This document shows positions 8,392-17,292 of a stretch of DNA of 64,000 bases, one piece after another. Numbering within the stretch: the first letter of the stretch is position 1; each line of letters begins with the position of its first letter. The translations under genes and the position numbers were made by a program. The stretch is from Bacteroidota bacterium (GTDB taxonomy: Bacteria > Bacteroidota > Bacteroidia > Chitinophagales > Chitinophagaceae), in assembly GCA_026391455.1 (NCBI GenBank), contig JAPLEH010000053.1, forward strand, positions 1 to 64,000. The letters run 5' to 3'. A model generated the notes under the pieces. That model made no database searches, was not told the DNA's origin, and worked only from the letters and a program-made list of their open reading frames with translations.

Positions 8392-9119
8392 ACATTACAC
8401 AAATTGATGTTGTATCCACGATGTACCTGTCTTATGAAAGGGCGGTTGTAAATACAACCGGGTGCTGCAGCAATTATTATTTTGGCAATACTGGGAATAG
8501 GTATCCGGGCAAGCAATCATTTAGCAGCCTGTACAGGGCCAGCGAAGAGCAACTGGATGCAGGAACTGTTACTGAATTTATTGCCAGCGAAAACACGTTA
8601 TTAGTATTGTTGCCGGTAAACGGTGCGATTGTAGTTAAAGACCATCAACCGGAAGAAGATAGTATCGCAGCCGGACAACTGTATTTTATTCCTATGAAAA
8701 ACGGGGAGCGCGTGCAGGTGAAAAACCCATTTCTGAACGGGGCTGTGAATTATCTGCAGCTCTGTTTTTATACAGGTCAGGCAGCTCCCGCACAAAAAGC
8801 CACCGCATCATTCGACGTAAATAAATACCCGGCCTGTATGATGCGTATTTCACCTGCACATATTGAATCGTATTTACTTCCTTTTATGGTGTCTATTGGA
8901 AAATTTGCGGGCCGCCAGGATACCATGTATTACTTCGCAAACCCATCCAACGGGGCGTGGGCATGCGTTTTGGCTGGTGCCTTCGAAGTGCAGGGACGCC
9001 TGTTGCAGGAAGGAGATGCTTTGACTTTGTTTGGTGAGCCAATGATCGAGATGGAAGCCCTGAGCAATGATGCTTTGTTGTTTCTGATCGAATTGCCCTT
9101 TACAATTTCCTGTATTTAG
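8388..9119 (+). CDS. Pirin-like bicupin protein
   Basis: A 243-residue protein resembling the pirin/quercetinase-type bicupins. The C-terminal part (about 190-240: GAFEVQGRLLQEGDALTLFG, then NDALLFLIELP) matches the second cupin of YhhW-like proteins. The N-terminal cupin (about 35-135) is weaker and the usual metal-binding His-rich motif is not obvious, so catalytic activity is uncertain. It is translationally coupled to the unrecognised gene upstream by the ATGA overlap. Its last 20 bases overlap the end of the convergent TonB receptor gene. Confidence 0.65.
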   Translation: MNITQIDVVSTMYLSYERAVVNTTGCCSNYYFGNTGNRYPGKQSFSSLYRASEEQLDAGTVTEFIASENTLLVLLPVNGAIVVKDHQPEEDSIAAGQLYFIPMKNGERVQVKNPFLNGAVNYLQLCFYTGQAAPAQKATASFDVNKYPACMMRISPAHIESYLLPFMVSIGKFAGRQDTMYYFANPSNGAWACVLAGAFEVQGRLLQEGDALTLFGEPMIEMEALSNDALLFLIELPFTISCI

Positions 9120-11169
9120 TCCACTGTACCGATGCGCCGGCATAAAAATTACGTCGGGCTGCAGCATTATAATACCGTCCGCCGGCGGCATTGATATCAT
9201 TGCCGGCGCTGTAGATCTCATTCAATATGTTATCGGCTCCGGTATACAAACTGAATTTATAATTTTTTCTTGCTTTATTCTTCCAGCCGATCTGGCAGCC
9301 AAGCAAATGATAAGCGGGCGCTTTCGCACTGTTAGCATCATTGAGATAGACCGGCGCAGCAGCATAATAACTCATCCGCAGGTAAAAACCGGATAACAAT
9401 CCCGTTTCACTCAATAGAGACAAAGATGAGGCAGGTACCGAGGGTACTTTATTGCCGGAAAAATCATCCGCGCCTTTCACAAATGTACCATAACGGAAAT
9501 GGTTAACCGAAATATCAGACCGTAAAGAAATGTCTTTGATAAAGGAACCGTAAAAGCGTTGTGAGAGTTCTGTATGTAATTCGATCCCTTTTTGGCGGAT
9601 ATCCCCTGCATTCACAAAAAAGTCGGCCCCGCTGATATCTCTCCTTGTTACCAGTGCATCATTTAGCCGGAAATAAAAACCGGTCAGTTCAATCGTAAGC
9701 AGTGGATATTTCGACCGGTAAAAATGCACAGATGATTCAATGTTCCAACCCTTTTCCGCTTCCAGTTCGGTATTGATCACTCCGGTGGAAGGTAATACTT
9801 CGGCAAGAGTAGGAGGGGAGAATCCTTTGGATACAGTGGCTGATACTTTGAATCGGTTGCCAAACCATCTTGCCAGCGAAAGCCTTGGGGCGAATTCACT
9901 CCGGTATTGCCTGTTTTGAATCGATATCGGATTGGTATGATTGCGGGTAATGCGGAGTTGGGTTTCGTTGATACTGAACCCACTCATGAGATACCATTTA
10001 TCGTGAATTTCAGCCGTAGCCTGGAGAAACACCACCAACGGCTGGTAACGGGTATCATCATCCGTTTGCAATGTATCGGGGTTGCCATTCTTATTGCTGT
10101 ACACACGAGTGGTAAACAGTCCCTGCTGCCATTCTGCACCTGAATGGATAGTTAGTTTCACACCCGTCCAGCGTTTGGTATAGGTAAATACAGAGCGGCC
10201 TCCCAGTGAGGGCTCTGTTCTTCGTTCATAATTGCGAATCGCCGGATTCTTGATCTGTGCAAAGGAACCATACACAACGGTGTTGTTCGTGAGCCCGCGC
10301 ATGATCCAGAATTTTTGCTTTATGCCCGCAAGCAGATTTGTTTGATAGATGGCGGCCTTTGCAGCCGCAGCAGAAGGAAAGGTGCTGGTAGCCGGTCTTG
10401 CAGCACGCGGGTCTTTGTTGAATTCGTTCAGTGTTAAGGCACCCGGTGTTTGATAATACATATTGGTGAAAAGTAATGCAACACCTAATTCATATATGTC
10501 GTATTTCACTGAAGTGATATAGGAAACATTATCTCTCCGCAAGGTAGAATGGTCCCTGTAGCCACCACTGCTGTTATGTGCAAAGGTCAGTTCACTATTG
10601 GATTTGCCAGTGGCTGTTCTTCCCCTGATAAAGATATTTTGCTGATTATAGCTGCCGGTATTGTATTCCAGATTGAGAACTGGTCGTATGGGTCCTGCGT
10701 TACCTTCCAGCATAATGAGCCCACCGGTACCTGCACCGTACATACTGCTGGCCGGGCCTTTCGCTATTTCAATCGTGGAAAAATTATTGGTGGCAAACTG
10801 ATTGAAATAGGTATTGCCCCCCGGATCCGTTACCGGTATTCCATTCCAGTATACTTTCACATTGCGAACGCCAAAGGGTGAACGAAGGGAACTGCCCCTG
10901 ATATTGATACGGTAACTGCCCGGCGACCGTTCTTCCATACGCACGCCGGCCACCACATTCAGTGCATTGACCAATGAAAATTTATTGCTATAATCGAAAA
11001 TTGGTGCTGAGAGCGCACAGATCTGCGCAGCCATTTTAGGGGCCGCTTTATTTTGTTCAAAAGACCGGATGATCACACTGTCGAGGGTACGGGTGGTATC
11101 GGAACTGATTTGTGCATGGCCGGTACAGGCAACAAAAAGAAAGAAAAATATGAGGGATCGTTTTTGCAT
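9100..11169 (-). CDS. TonB-dependent receptor, substrate unknown
   Basis: A 689-residue outer-membrane receptor with a signal peptide (MQKRSLIFFFLFVACTGHAQ, cut after HAQ), an N-terminal segment DTTRTLDSVIIRSFEQNK that may act as TonB box, a plug (about 50-165, with RINIRGSSLRSPFG, VYWNGIPVTDPGG and GPASSMYGAGTGGLIML), and a long beta barrel. It resembles the iron or vitamin receptor family, but nothing in the sequence or among its neighbours fixes the ligand. Start ATG 11169 is required by the signal peptide; the frame runs upstream only from a TTG. It is divergent from the permease gene that begins 51 nt away. Confidence 0.85.
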   Translation of the reverse strand: MQKRSLIFFFLFVACTGHAQISSDTTRTLDSVIIRSFEQNKAAPKMAAQICALSAPIFDYSNKFSLVNALNVVAGVRMEERSPGSYRINIRGSSLRSPFGVRNVKVYWNGIPVTDPGGNTYFNQFATNNFSTIEIAKGPASSMYGAGTGGLIMLEGNAGPIRPVLNLEYNTGSYNQQNIFIRGRTATGKSNSELTFAHNSSGGYRDHSTLRRDNVSYITSVKYDIYELGVALLFTNMYYQTPGALTLNEFNKDPRAARPATSTFPSAAAAKAAIYQTNLLAGIKQKFWIMRGLTNNTVVYGSFAQIKNPAIRNYERRTEPSLGGRSVFTYTKRWTGVKLTIHSGAEWQQGLFTTRVYSNKNGNPDTLQTDDDTRYQPLVVFLQATAEIHDKWYLMSGFSINETQLRITRNHTNPISIQNRQYRSEFAPRLSLARWFGNRFKVSATVSKGFSPPTLAEVLPSTGVINTELEAEKGWNIESSVHFYRSKYPLLTIELTGFYFRLNDALVTRRDISGADFFVNAGDIRQKGIELHTELSQRFYGSFIKDISLRSDISVNHFRYGTFVKGADDFSGNKVPSVPASSLSLLSETGLLSGFYLRMSYYAAAPVYLNDANSAKAPAYHLLGCQIGWKNKARKNYKFSLYTGADNILNEIYSAGNDINAAGGRYYNAAARRNFYAGASVQWTKYRKL

Positions 11170-11220
11170 CAATACACAAGGGAGAATAAAGTTAGATGCT
11201 TTTATTTGTATCTTCAAGCC

Positions 11221-12582
11221 ATGACGGCAAAGAATAAATTAGGCCCCTTTTCCTTTACCATGATCGTGATCGGCCTGGTCATTGGTATGGGTATTTTTCG
11301 TACTGCGGCCACCAGCGCAAAAGATGCATTGAATCCCTCCGTGTATTTCAGTGCCTGGATCATCGGCGGGCTCGTAGCGCTTTGCGGTGCGCTCACCTAT
11401 GCAGAGATCGGCAGCCGCTATCCCGTTACCGGTGGATACTATAAAGTATTTGCCAAAGCCTATCATCCCAGTGTGGCCTTTGCCATCAATTGTGTGATAC
11501 TGGTGAGTAATGCGGCCAGCCTCAGCGGCGTGGCATTGATCGGAAGCGGGTATATATTAAAATTGTTTCCGGGTGAGTGGACCGATATGCACAAAGCACT
11601 GATCAGTTGTGGTGCGATCATTCTTTTTTATTTTATCAACCTGGGCGGGTTGCGACTTAGTTCCCGCACACAAAATGTACTGATGATGATCAAGATCACC
11701 ATGATTCTGATCCTGATCGCTGCATTGGTTTTTCCACAGCATTATGCCACAGAAACAGCCGTGCCTGTCGCCACCACATTCAGCACCATGGATTGGATCA
11801 AAAGTCTGGGCGTAAGTCTTATCGCTGTATCCTTCACCTATGGTGGCTATCAGCAAACGATCAATTTCGGTCATGATGTGGAGCAGCCTTCCCGGAATAT
11901 TCCCCGTGGTATATTCATTGGTATATCGGTGATCATTTTATTATACCTGCTGGTCAATCTGAGTTATTACAATATTGTTGGTTTCAGTAATATGAAAAAC
12001 GAACGCGAAGTAGCGTTTGTGGTCATGGATAAAGTTTTCGGGAGAACAGGAGCCCAGGTATTCTCTGCTTTTCTTTTCCTGGGCGTACTGGCCTATGTGA
12101 ATGGCCTGCTGATGAGTAACCCCCGCGTAATGTATGCCATGGGAGAAGATCGCAGCCTGCCGAAAATTTTCATGCAGAAAAATGAAAAAAATAATGTACT
12201 CGGTTTTTCCCTCACCATATTTGCTGCTATCTGTATCGTGATATTATTCTTTGCACAGGAGTTTGAGAAGATACTCACGTTCACCATTTTTCTGGATTGT
12301 TTTGGCATGGTGCTCAGCAGTGCTACTATATTCTGGTTTCGCAAAAAGACCAAACACCTCGATGGTACCGGCATTTATAAAATGAAATTATTCCCGCTTA
12401 TGCCGGTGATTTTCATTGCCGCATATTTATTTGTGGGTTCCAGCATTGCCATTGCAGATCCGAAAGCTGCCCTTATTGGCGTGGCGGTACTGGTTGGGTT
12501 TATCATCATCTATTTCTTTAAAGGGCCGTTGCTCAAACTGATCGGGGTATTGCGACGGTTTGCAGGATTAAATAACGACTAA
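11221..12582 (+). CDS. APC-family amino acid permease
   Basis: A 453-residue transporter with about twelve membrane helices. The first helix carries the APC-superfamily substrate motif GLVIGMGIF (residues 17-25), and helix 6 has the conserved region ISVSFTYGGYQ-like AVSFTYGGYQQTINFG. This suggests uptake or exchange of an amino acid at the inner membrane; specificity is not readable. Its TAA stop overlaps the ATG of the following PLP-enzyme gene as TAATG (12580-12584), so the transporter and the sulphur amino acid-type enzyme are translationally coupled. Start ATG 11221 follows the divergent promoter region shared with the TonB receptor. Confidence 0.88.
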   Translation: MTAKNKLGPFSFTMIVIGLVIGMGIFRTAATSAKDALNPSVYFSAWIIGGLVALCGALTYAEIGSRYPVTGGYYKVFAKAYHPSVAFAINCVILVSNAASLSGVALIGSGYILKLFPGEWTDMHKALISCGAIILFYFINLGGLRLSSRTQNVLMMIKITMILILIAALVFPQHYATETAVPVATTFSTMDWIKSLGVSLIAVSFTYGGYQQTINFGHDVEQPSRNIPRGIFIGISVIILLYLLVNLSYYNIVGFSNMKNEREVAFVVMDKVFGRTGAQVFSAFLFLGVLAYVNGLLMSNPRVMYAMGEDRSLPKIFMQKNEKNNVLGFSLTIFAAICIVILFFAQEFEKILTFTIFLDCFGMVLSSATIFWFRKKTKHLDGTGIYKMKLFPLMPVIFIAAYLFVGSSIAIADPKAALIGVAVLVGFIIIYFFKGPLLKLIGVLRRFAGLNND

Positions 12583-13742
12583 TGGACATATCGCAAATAC
12601 TCAATGAACTGGGAGAAGACCGCGAATTGTATTTCAATGCGGTCTCACCGCCCATCATGCAGACCAGCAATTTCGCATTCAAAAAAGTGGCCGATCTGCG
12701 CCGGGCTTTTCAGGATGAAATGAAGGGTTATCTCTACAGCCGGGGGTTGAACCCGACAGTGGATATACTCCGTAAAAAACTGGCGGCGCTGGATGGAGCG
12801 GAAGATTGTCTGGTGTTCAACAACGGGGCGGCTGCGATCTTTGCCGGCATATTCGCCAATATCAAATCCGGCGATCATATAGTGTCCGTGCAAAAACCAT
12901 ACACCTGGGTGCAGCGGATGTTTGATGTGATCTTACCACGCTTTGGGGTAACGGTCACGTATATCCCGGGAACGGAAATCGATCAATGGAAAAATGCTAC
13001 GCTCGATAATACCACTTTCTATTATCTCGAATCGCCAAACAGTTGGGATTTTGCGTTGCAGCCGCTCGAAGAAGTGGCCGCTTTTGCAAAAACAAAAAAT
13101 ATTACCACGCTGATAGATAACAGTTATTGCACACCCCTCTATCAGCAACCCATTGCTATGGGTATCGATATGGTGATGCAAACGGCTACCAAGTATATCA
13201 GCGGACATAGTGATACATTGGGAGGAGTGCTTTGCGGCACACACGCGATGATGAAAAAAATATTCGATAGCGAGTATCTCAATATCGGAAGTGGTATACA
13301 ACCTTTCAATGCCTGGTTGCTCATCCGGGGATTGCGTACCCTTACCGCTCGTATCGAACGGATTACAAAGTCCACGGCTGCCGTGGTACAGTATGTAAAA
13401 CAGCACCCGAAAGTGGAAGCCGTATTGTTTCCGTTGGATGAAACTTTTCCGCAATATGAACTGGCCAAAAAGCAAATGAAAGGAGCCTGTGGATTATGTA
13501 CCCTGATACTCAGGACACCGGATATGGAATCGATTGTACGATTTTGCGAAAGCCTGCAACACATAATGATGGCGGTAAGCTGGGGAGGACATGAAAGCCT
13601 TGTGATACCTAAATGTGCGGGCCTGCAACCGGAGGAATTTGACCCGGCCAATCCCGAACACCGCTATGTTCGTTTATATGTGGGATTGGAAGAGCCGGCT
13701 TACCTGATCAATGACCTGGAGCAGGCATTGGCTGTAATGTGA
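12582..13742 (+). CDS. Cys/Met metabolism PLP-dependent enzyme
   Basis: A 386-residue pyridoxal-phosphate enzyme of the trans-sulphuration family (cystathionine gamma-synthase, cystathionine lyases, methionine gamma-lyase). Visible landmarks are YSRGLNPTVDILRKKLAALDG near residue 52 less a few variants, the cofactor-stacking region, Asp179 in TLIDNSYCTP, and the Schiff-base Lys204 in TATKYISGHSDTLGG. Which reaction it performs cannot be decided from motifs. Coupling to the upstream amino acid permease through TAATG suggests that it acts on the imported compound, perhaps as a catabolic lyase. Length is normal for the family. Confidence 0.85.
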   Translation: MDISQILNELGEDRELYFNAVSPPIMQTSNFAFKKVADLRRAFQDEMKGYLYSRGLNPTVDILRKKLAALDGAEDCLVFNNGAAAIFAGIFANIKSGDHIVSVQKPYTWVQRMFDVILPRFGVTVTYIPGTEIDQWKNATLDNTTFYYLESPNSWDFALQPLEEVAAFAKTKNITTLIDNSYCTPLYQQPIAMGIDMVMQTATKYISGHSDTLGGVLCGTHAMMKKIFDSEYLNIGSGIQPFNAWLLIRGLRTLTARIERITKSTAAVVQYVKQHPKVEAVLFPLDETFPQYELAKKQMKGACGLCTLILRTPDMESIVRFCESLQHIMMAVSWGGHESLVIPKCAGLQPEEFDPANPEHRYVRLYVGLEEPAYLINDLEQALAVM

Positions 13743-13758
13743 GCAACGATTTTTTTTG

Positions 13759-13766
13759 TAACTTTG
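13759..13766 (+). promoter_or_regulatory. -7 promoter box TAACTTTG (uma2-like gene)
   Basis: A perfect match to TAnnTTTG, the Bacteroidota primary sigma -7 element. It ends 5 nt before the ATG at 13772, so the predicted transcription start falls at or beside the start codon. Confidence 0.6.
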
Positions 13767-13771
13767 GCCTA

Positions 13772-14308
13772 ATGGGAAATGCTGTTAAAATATTACCTCA
13801 CTATACCTATGCAGATTATTTGCATTGGGAAGGCAAATGGGAGTTGATTGACGGCATACCTTATGCGATGAGCCCAGCGCCGGTCCCCCGGCATCAGGTT
13901 ATTGCAGCAAATCTTATTTCAGAGTTCAGGCAGCAATTAAAGAAATGCGATAAGTGTAAAGCTTATCAGCCCATCGACTACCTCGTTGCCGATGATACCG
14001 TTTTTCAACCGGATATGTTGATCGTTTGCGGTGAGATAACAAAAAAATACCTTGATTTTCCACCCGCATTGGTGGCAGAAATACTATCCCCTTCAACCGC
14101 TGCAAAAGATCGCTTTACCAAATTTCCGGTGTACCAGGATAAAGGAATTCCTTATTACCTGATCATTGACCCTGATTTAGAGGAAGTAGAGATATATGTA
14201 TTAACGGGCGGTCAATATAAATTGAAGTCCAGAGGCCGATCTATTACCAGCCAATTCTATCTCAGCGACTGTGATATATGGATCGATTTTGGTGAAATAT
14301 GGCAGTAA
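13772..14308 (+). CDS. Uma2-family (DUF820) putative endonuclease
   Basis: A 178-residue protein of the Uma2/DUF820 family, a PD-(D/E)XK nuclease fold common in cyanobacteria and Bacteroidota. Typical signatures are YLHWEGKWELIDGIPYAMSPA near the start (in two halves), PDMLIVC around residue 89 and VAEILSPSTAAKDRFTKFPVY around residue 110, which supply the acidic and lysine residues of the presumed active site. Biological role is unknown. A GTG 33 nt upstream lies inside the preceding gene and before the promoter box, so ATG 13772 is preferred. Confidence 0.82.
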   Translation: MGNAVKILPHYTYADYLHWEGKWELIDGIPYAMSPAPVPRHQVIAANLISEFRQQLKKCDKCKAYQPIDYLVADDTVFQPDMLIVCGEITKKYLDFPPALVAEILSPSTAAKDRFTKFPVYQDKGIPYYLIIDPDLEEVEIYVLTGGQYKLKSRGRSITSQFYLSDCDIWIDFGEIWQ

Positions 14309-14397
14309 TCCCCTTTGGATAAATCCTAATCCATCCCTCCGATTACAGTCTGAGGTCAATCCCCGGAAAAAATCAGCCTTTCAGGCCCTATTTCATT

Positions 14398-14405
14398 TAA
14401 TTTTG
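14398..14405 (+). promoter_or_regulatory. -7 promoter box TAATTTTG (tolC-like gene)
   Basis: A perfect TAnnTTTG box ending 4 nt before the ATG at 14410, predicting a transcript that begins at the start codon itself. Confidence 0.6.
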
Positions 14406-14409
14406 CGAT

Positions 14410-15837
14410 ATGGTTTGTAAATTCTGCTCTTTCCTGGCAGTACTGGTATGGTGTACCAGCCTTAAGGCCCAGGATAAATGGGATATTGTGCGCTGTGTGA
14501 ATCACGCACAAAAAAATAATATTTCCGTAAGGCAAACGGACCTGCAATCCCGTTTTTCGGAACTTACCTACAAGCAAAATAAATCCTCCCAGCTTCCCAC
14601 GCTGAACTTCAACAGCAGCGCCGGGTATCGGCTGGGTCGTTCCGAGAACCCCACTACCGGTGTATTAGAGGATAATAACTTCTTCAATATCGGTATGCAG
14701 TTGCAGACGGGCGTTACCCTGTTCAATTGGTTCTCCAAAAAAAATACGATAGAAGCCAGCCGCATCAGTTGGGAAGCAGATAAAGAACAAACCAAGAAAA
14801 TACAAAACGATATCGCGCTCAATGTGGCGGTGGGCTATCTTCAGATTTTACTCGCCAGGGAACGGGTGAATCTTACGAAAGTGAAGATTGCGCAAACCGC
14901 CTCCCAGCTCGACAATACCCGCAAGAAAGTAGATGCCGGGGTATTGCCTGAATTGAATGCAGCTACACTGGAAGGACAACTGGCCGTGGATAGTTCCGAA
15001 TATTATGCGGCGACTATGTCTGCACAACAGTTTTTACTGCAAATGAAAGCACTGCTTAATCTGGATGCGGCAGAACCTTTCGATGTGGTAACGCCTTCCG
15101 TTAATACCATTCCCATTATTCCGCTGGCAGAATTGCAACCCGAAACCGTGTATGCTACGGCTATTGGTACCCTGCCGCAACAACGGGTGAATCAGCTACG
15201 GATACAATCCGCACAAAAATCAGTGGAGGTTGCGCGTGCGGGTCTGTACCCCACCATTTCCGCTTTTGGCGGATTGGGCTCCAACTATGTGAATGTAAAA
15301 ATTCCCCAATTTGCTTTAGGACCATCCAAGCCAACGGGGGCTACAGTAAATGTAACCGGTACCGATTATCAGGTGGTGGCACCTTCTTTTGTACAGGTGG
15401 GAGAGAAAACCATTTCCATGGGTACGCAATTCAAAAACAACTTTGCCCAGAACATAGGTATCGGACTGAGTGTTCCTATTTTTAATGGAAAAAGTGCAAG
15501 AACCAACTGGGAACGCTCCAAACTCAATGTGCAGCAGTTGGAGCTCGAAAAGGAAAAAGGGGATATGCAATTGAAACAGGACGTGTATAAAGCGTATAAT
15601 GATGCCGTGGCAGCCCTGCAGAAATATAATGCGGATCTGAAATCGGTGCAAACACAGGAAAAAGTATATGATTTTGCGGGCAAACGTTATGCCGTTAATA
15701 TGTTATCCACGTACGATCTGATTACCAGTCAGAACAATCTGCAAACGGCCCGTTTGCAGGCATTGTATTCTCAGTATGATTATGTGTTTAAAATGAAATT
15801 GCTGGAATTTTATAAAGGGCAGGGATTAAAATTATAA
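14410..15837 (+). CDS. TolC-family outer-membrane efflux channel
   Basis: A 475-residue TolC-like protein. A signal peptide (cut near SLKAQ, residue 20) is followed by two repeated OEP domains with long amphipathic helices, for example YLQILLARERVNLTKVKIAQ near 140 and YDLITSQNNLQTARLQALYS near 435, and two strand-forming regions that would span the outer membrane. It should form the exit duct of a tripartite efflux or secretion system. The MacA-like adaptor gene lies 51 nt downstream, but no RND or ABC permease is adjacent. The start codon lies 4 nt after a promoter box. Confidence 0.9.
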   Translation: MVCKFCSFLAVLVWCTSLKAQDKWDIVRCVNHAQKNNISVRQTDLQSRFSELTYKQNKSSQLPTLNFNSSAGYRLGRSENPTTGVLEDNNFFNIGMQLQTGVTLFNWFSKKNTIEASRISWEADKEQTKKIQNDIALNVAVGYLQILLARERVNLTKVKIAQTASQLDNTRKKVDAGVLPELNAATLEGQLAVDSSEYYAATMSAQQFLLQMKALLNLDAAEPFDVVTPSVNTIPIIPLAELQPETVYATAIGTLPQQRVNQLRIQSAQKSVEVARAGLYPTISAFGGLGSNYVNVKIPQFALGPSKPTGATVNVTGTDYQVVAPSFVQVGEKTISMGTQFKNNFAQNIGIGLSVPIFNGKSARTNWERSKLNVQQLELEKEKGDMQLKQDVYKAYNDAVAALQKYNADLKSVQTQEKVYDFAGKRYAVNMLSTYDLITSQNNLQTARLQALYSQYDYVFKMKLLEFYKGQGLKL

Positions 15838-15888
15838 TTCACGAATTATTGACACAGGTACACTGTGTCAGTTTGAAATGTTAGCAAT

Positions 15889-17244
15889 ATGAATAAGAAA
15901 TTAAAATGGGGCCTGATCATTCTGGTGGTGTTGGTGGTAGGGGTGTTTTTCGCCAAAACGATGGGCAGTAAAGACAAGACAGAGAAAGTAGCGGTGGAAA
16001 AAGCCGGCAAGCGAACCATTATTGAAAGCGTGAATGCCAGTGGTAAAGTGTATCCCGAAGTAGAAGTAAAGATCAGTCCGGATATCTCCGGACAGATTAC
16101 CGAGCTGAATGTGGAAGAAGGCGATACCGTAAAAAAAGGGCAGGTGCTGGCAAAGATCTATGCCGATATCTATGCGCTGCAGCGCGATGAGGCTGCAGCC
16201 CGGGTAAACCAATCAAGGGCCACCGTAGATAACAGTAAGGCCAGCCTGGAATCATTGCAATCCAGCCTGGATCTCGCGCGTCAGAATTTTGATCGTAATA
16301 AAACATTGTATGATCAGAAAGTAATTTCAAAGTCTGAGCTCGATCAGTTTGAAAATGCTGTACGTATGGCGCAGGCGGCCTATAATGCAGCGCAACAGAA
16401 TATCCGGAGTTTACAGGCCGGTGTACAATCCACCCAAACGGGATTAAGCAAGGCCAGTAAAGACCTGAGCCGTACCACCATTATAGCCCCTATGGATGGG
16501 GTGATCTCCTCATTGAAGGTAAAAAAAGGTGAGAGTGTAGCGGGTAGCAGTTTTAATGTGGGTACCGAAATGATGACCGTATCCGACATGGCCGGTATTG
16601 AAGTACGGGTGGATGTGGGAGAAAATGATATCATCAAGATCAATATCGGAGACTCTGCAGATGTAATGGTGGATGCCTACAATAACCGAAAATTTAAGGG
16701 CGTGGTGACCAAGATCGCCAGCAGTACCAAAAGTTCTTCGCCCATTGCATCCTCCAATGATGTGACCAACTATGAAGTACGCATCAAACTGGTGGCAGCT
16801 TCCTATTCCGACCTCGTGGGAAAGAATTTTCCGTTCCGTCCGGGTATGAACGCCAGTGCTGACATTAAAACCAAAAAACTGGATAATGTACTCGCCGTAC
16901 CAATCATGGCGGTGAATGCAAGGGTAAAAGGCAGCGATAAAAGCATGGCCGATAAAAAGAAAGAGGACAACGAAAATAAAGACGAAGCAGATAATGGCCA
17001 GGCTGCAAATGAAGACAGCGGCGGTTCCGACCTCGAAGAAGTGGTATTTGTATTGCAAAAAGATGGTACCGTGAAAAAAACCGTCGTCCGTTCCGGCATT
17101 CAGGATATCAACTATATTGAAATCCTCGGCGGTATCAACCCCGGTGATGAAGTGGTGATAGCCCCTTATGCAGCGATCAGCAAAACATTGAAAGATGGAG
17201 TAAAGGTAAAAGTGGTAGCAAAAGATAAACTCTTCGAAAAATAA
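15889..17244 (+). CDS. MacA/HlyD-like periplasmic adaptor subunit
   Basis: A 451-residue membrane-fusion protein with one N-terminal membrane anchor (WGLIILVVLVVGVFFA, about 6-21), a biotinyl-lipoyl-like hairpin domain split around a coiled coil (GQITELNVEEGDTVKKGQVL near 66-85 and GVISSLKVKKGESVAGSS near 204), and a beta-barrel domain. A charged low-complexity insert rich in Lys, Asp and Glu (about 345-385) interrupts the membrane-proximal region and is not typical of MacA. It should link the TolC-like channel encoded just upstream to an inner-membrane pump. In related genomes MacB-type ABC genes usually follow; here gpsA follows instead. Confidence 0.88.
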   Translation: MNKKLKWGLIILVVLVVGVFFAKTMGSKDKTEKVAVEKAGKRTIIESVNASGKVYPEVEVKISPDISGQITELNVEEGDTVKKGQVLAKIYADIYALQRDEAAARVNQSRATVDNSKASLESLQSSLDLARQNFDRNKTLYDQKVISKSELDQFENAVRMAQAAYNAAQQNIRSLQAGVQSTQTGLSKASKDLSRTTIIAPMDGVISSLKVKKGESVAGSSFNVGTEMMTVSDMAGIEVRVDVGENDIIKINIGDSADVMVDAYNNRKFKGVVTKIASSTKSSSPIASSNDVTNYEVRIKLVAASYSDLVGKNFPFRPGMNASADIKTKKLDNVLAVPIMAVNARVKGSDKSMADKKKEDNENKDEADNGQAANEDSGGSDLEEVVFVLQKDGTVKKTVVRSGIQDINYIEILGGINPGDEVVIAPYAAISKTLKDGVKVKVVAKDKLFEK

Positions 17245-17279
17245 TCCGGCTTGGGTGCCGGCTGCAGGCCCGCACCACT

Positions 17280-17287
17280 TAATTTTA
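17280..17287 (+). promoter_or_regulatory. Possible -7 promoter box TAATTTTA (gpsA)
   Basis: One mismatch from TAnnTTTG, placed 5 nt before the gpsA ATG at 17293. It matches the tight spacing seen at four perfect boxes elsewhere in the window. Confidence 0.35.
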
Positions 17288-17292
17288 TCAGC

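Noticed and set aside
13772-14308. Mobile element associated with the Uma2 nuclease gene
   Set aside because: No inverted repeats, target duplication or transposase around it; it has its own promoter between ordinary genes.
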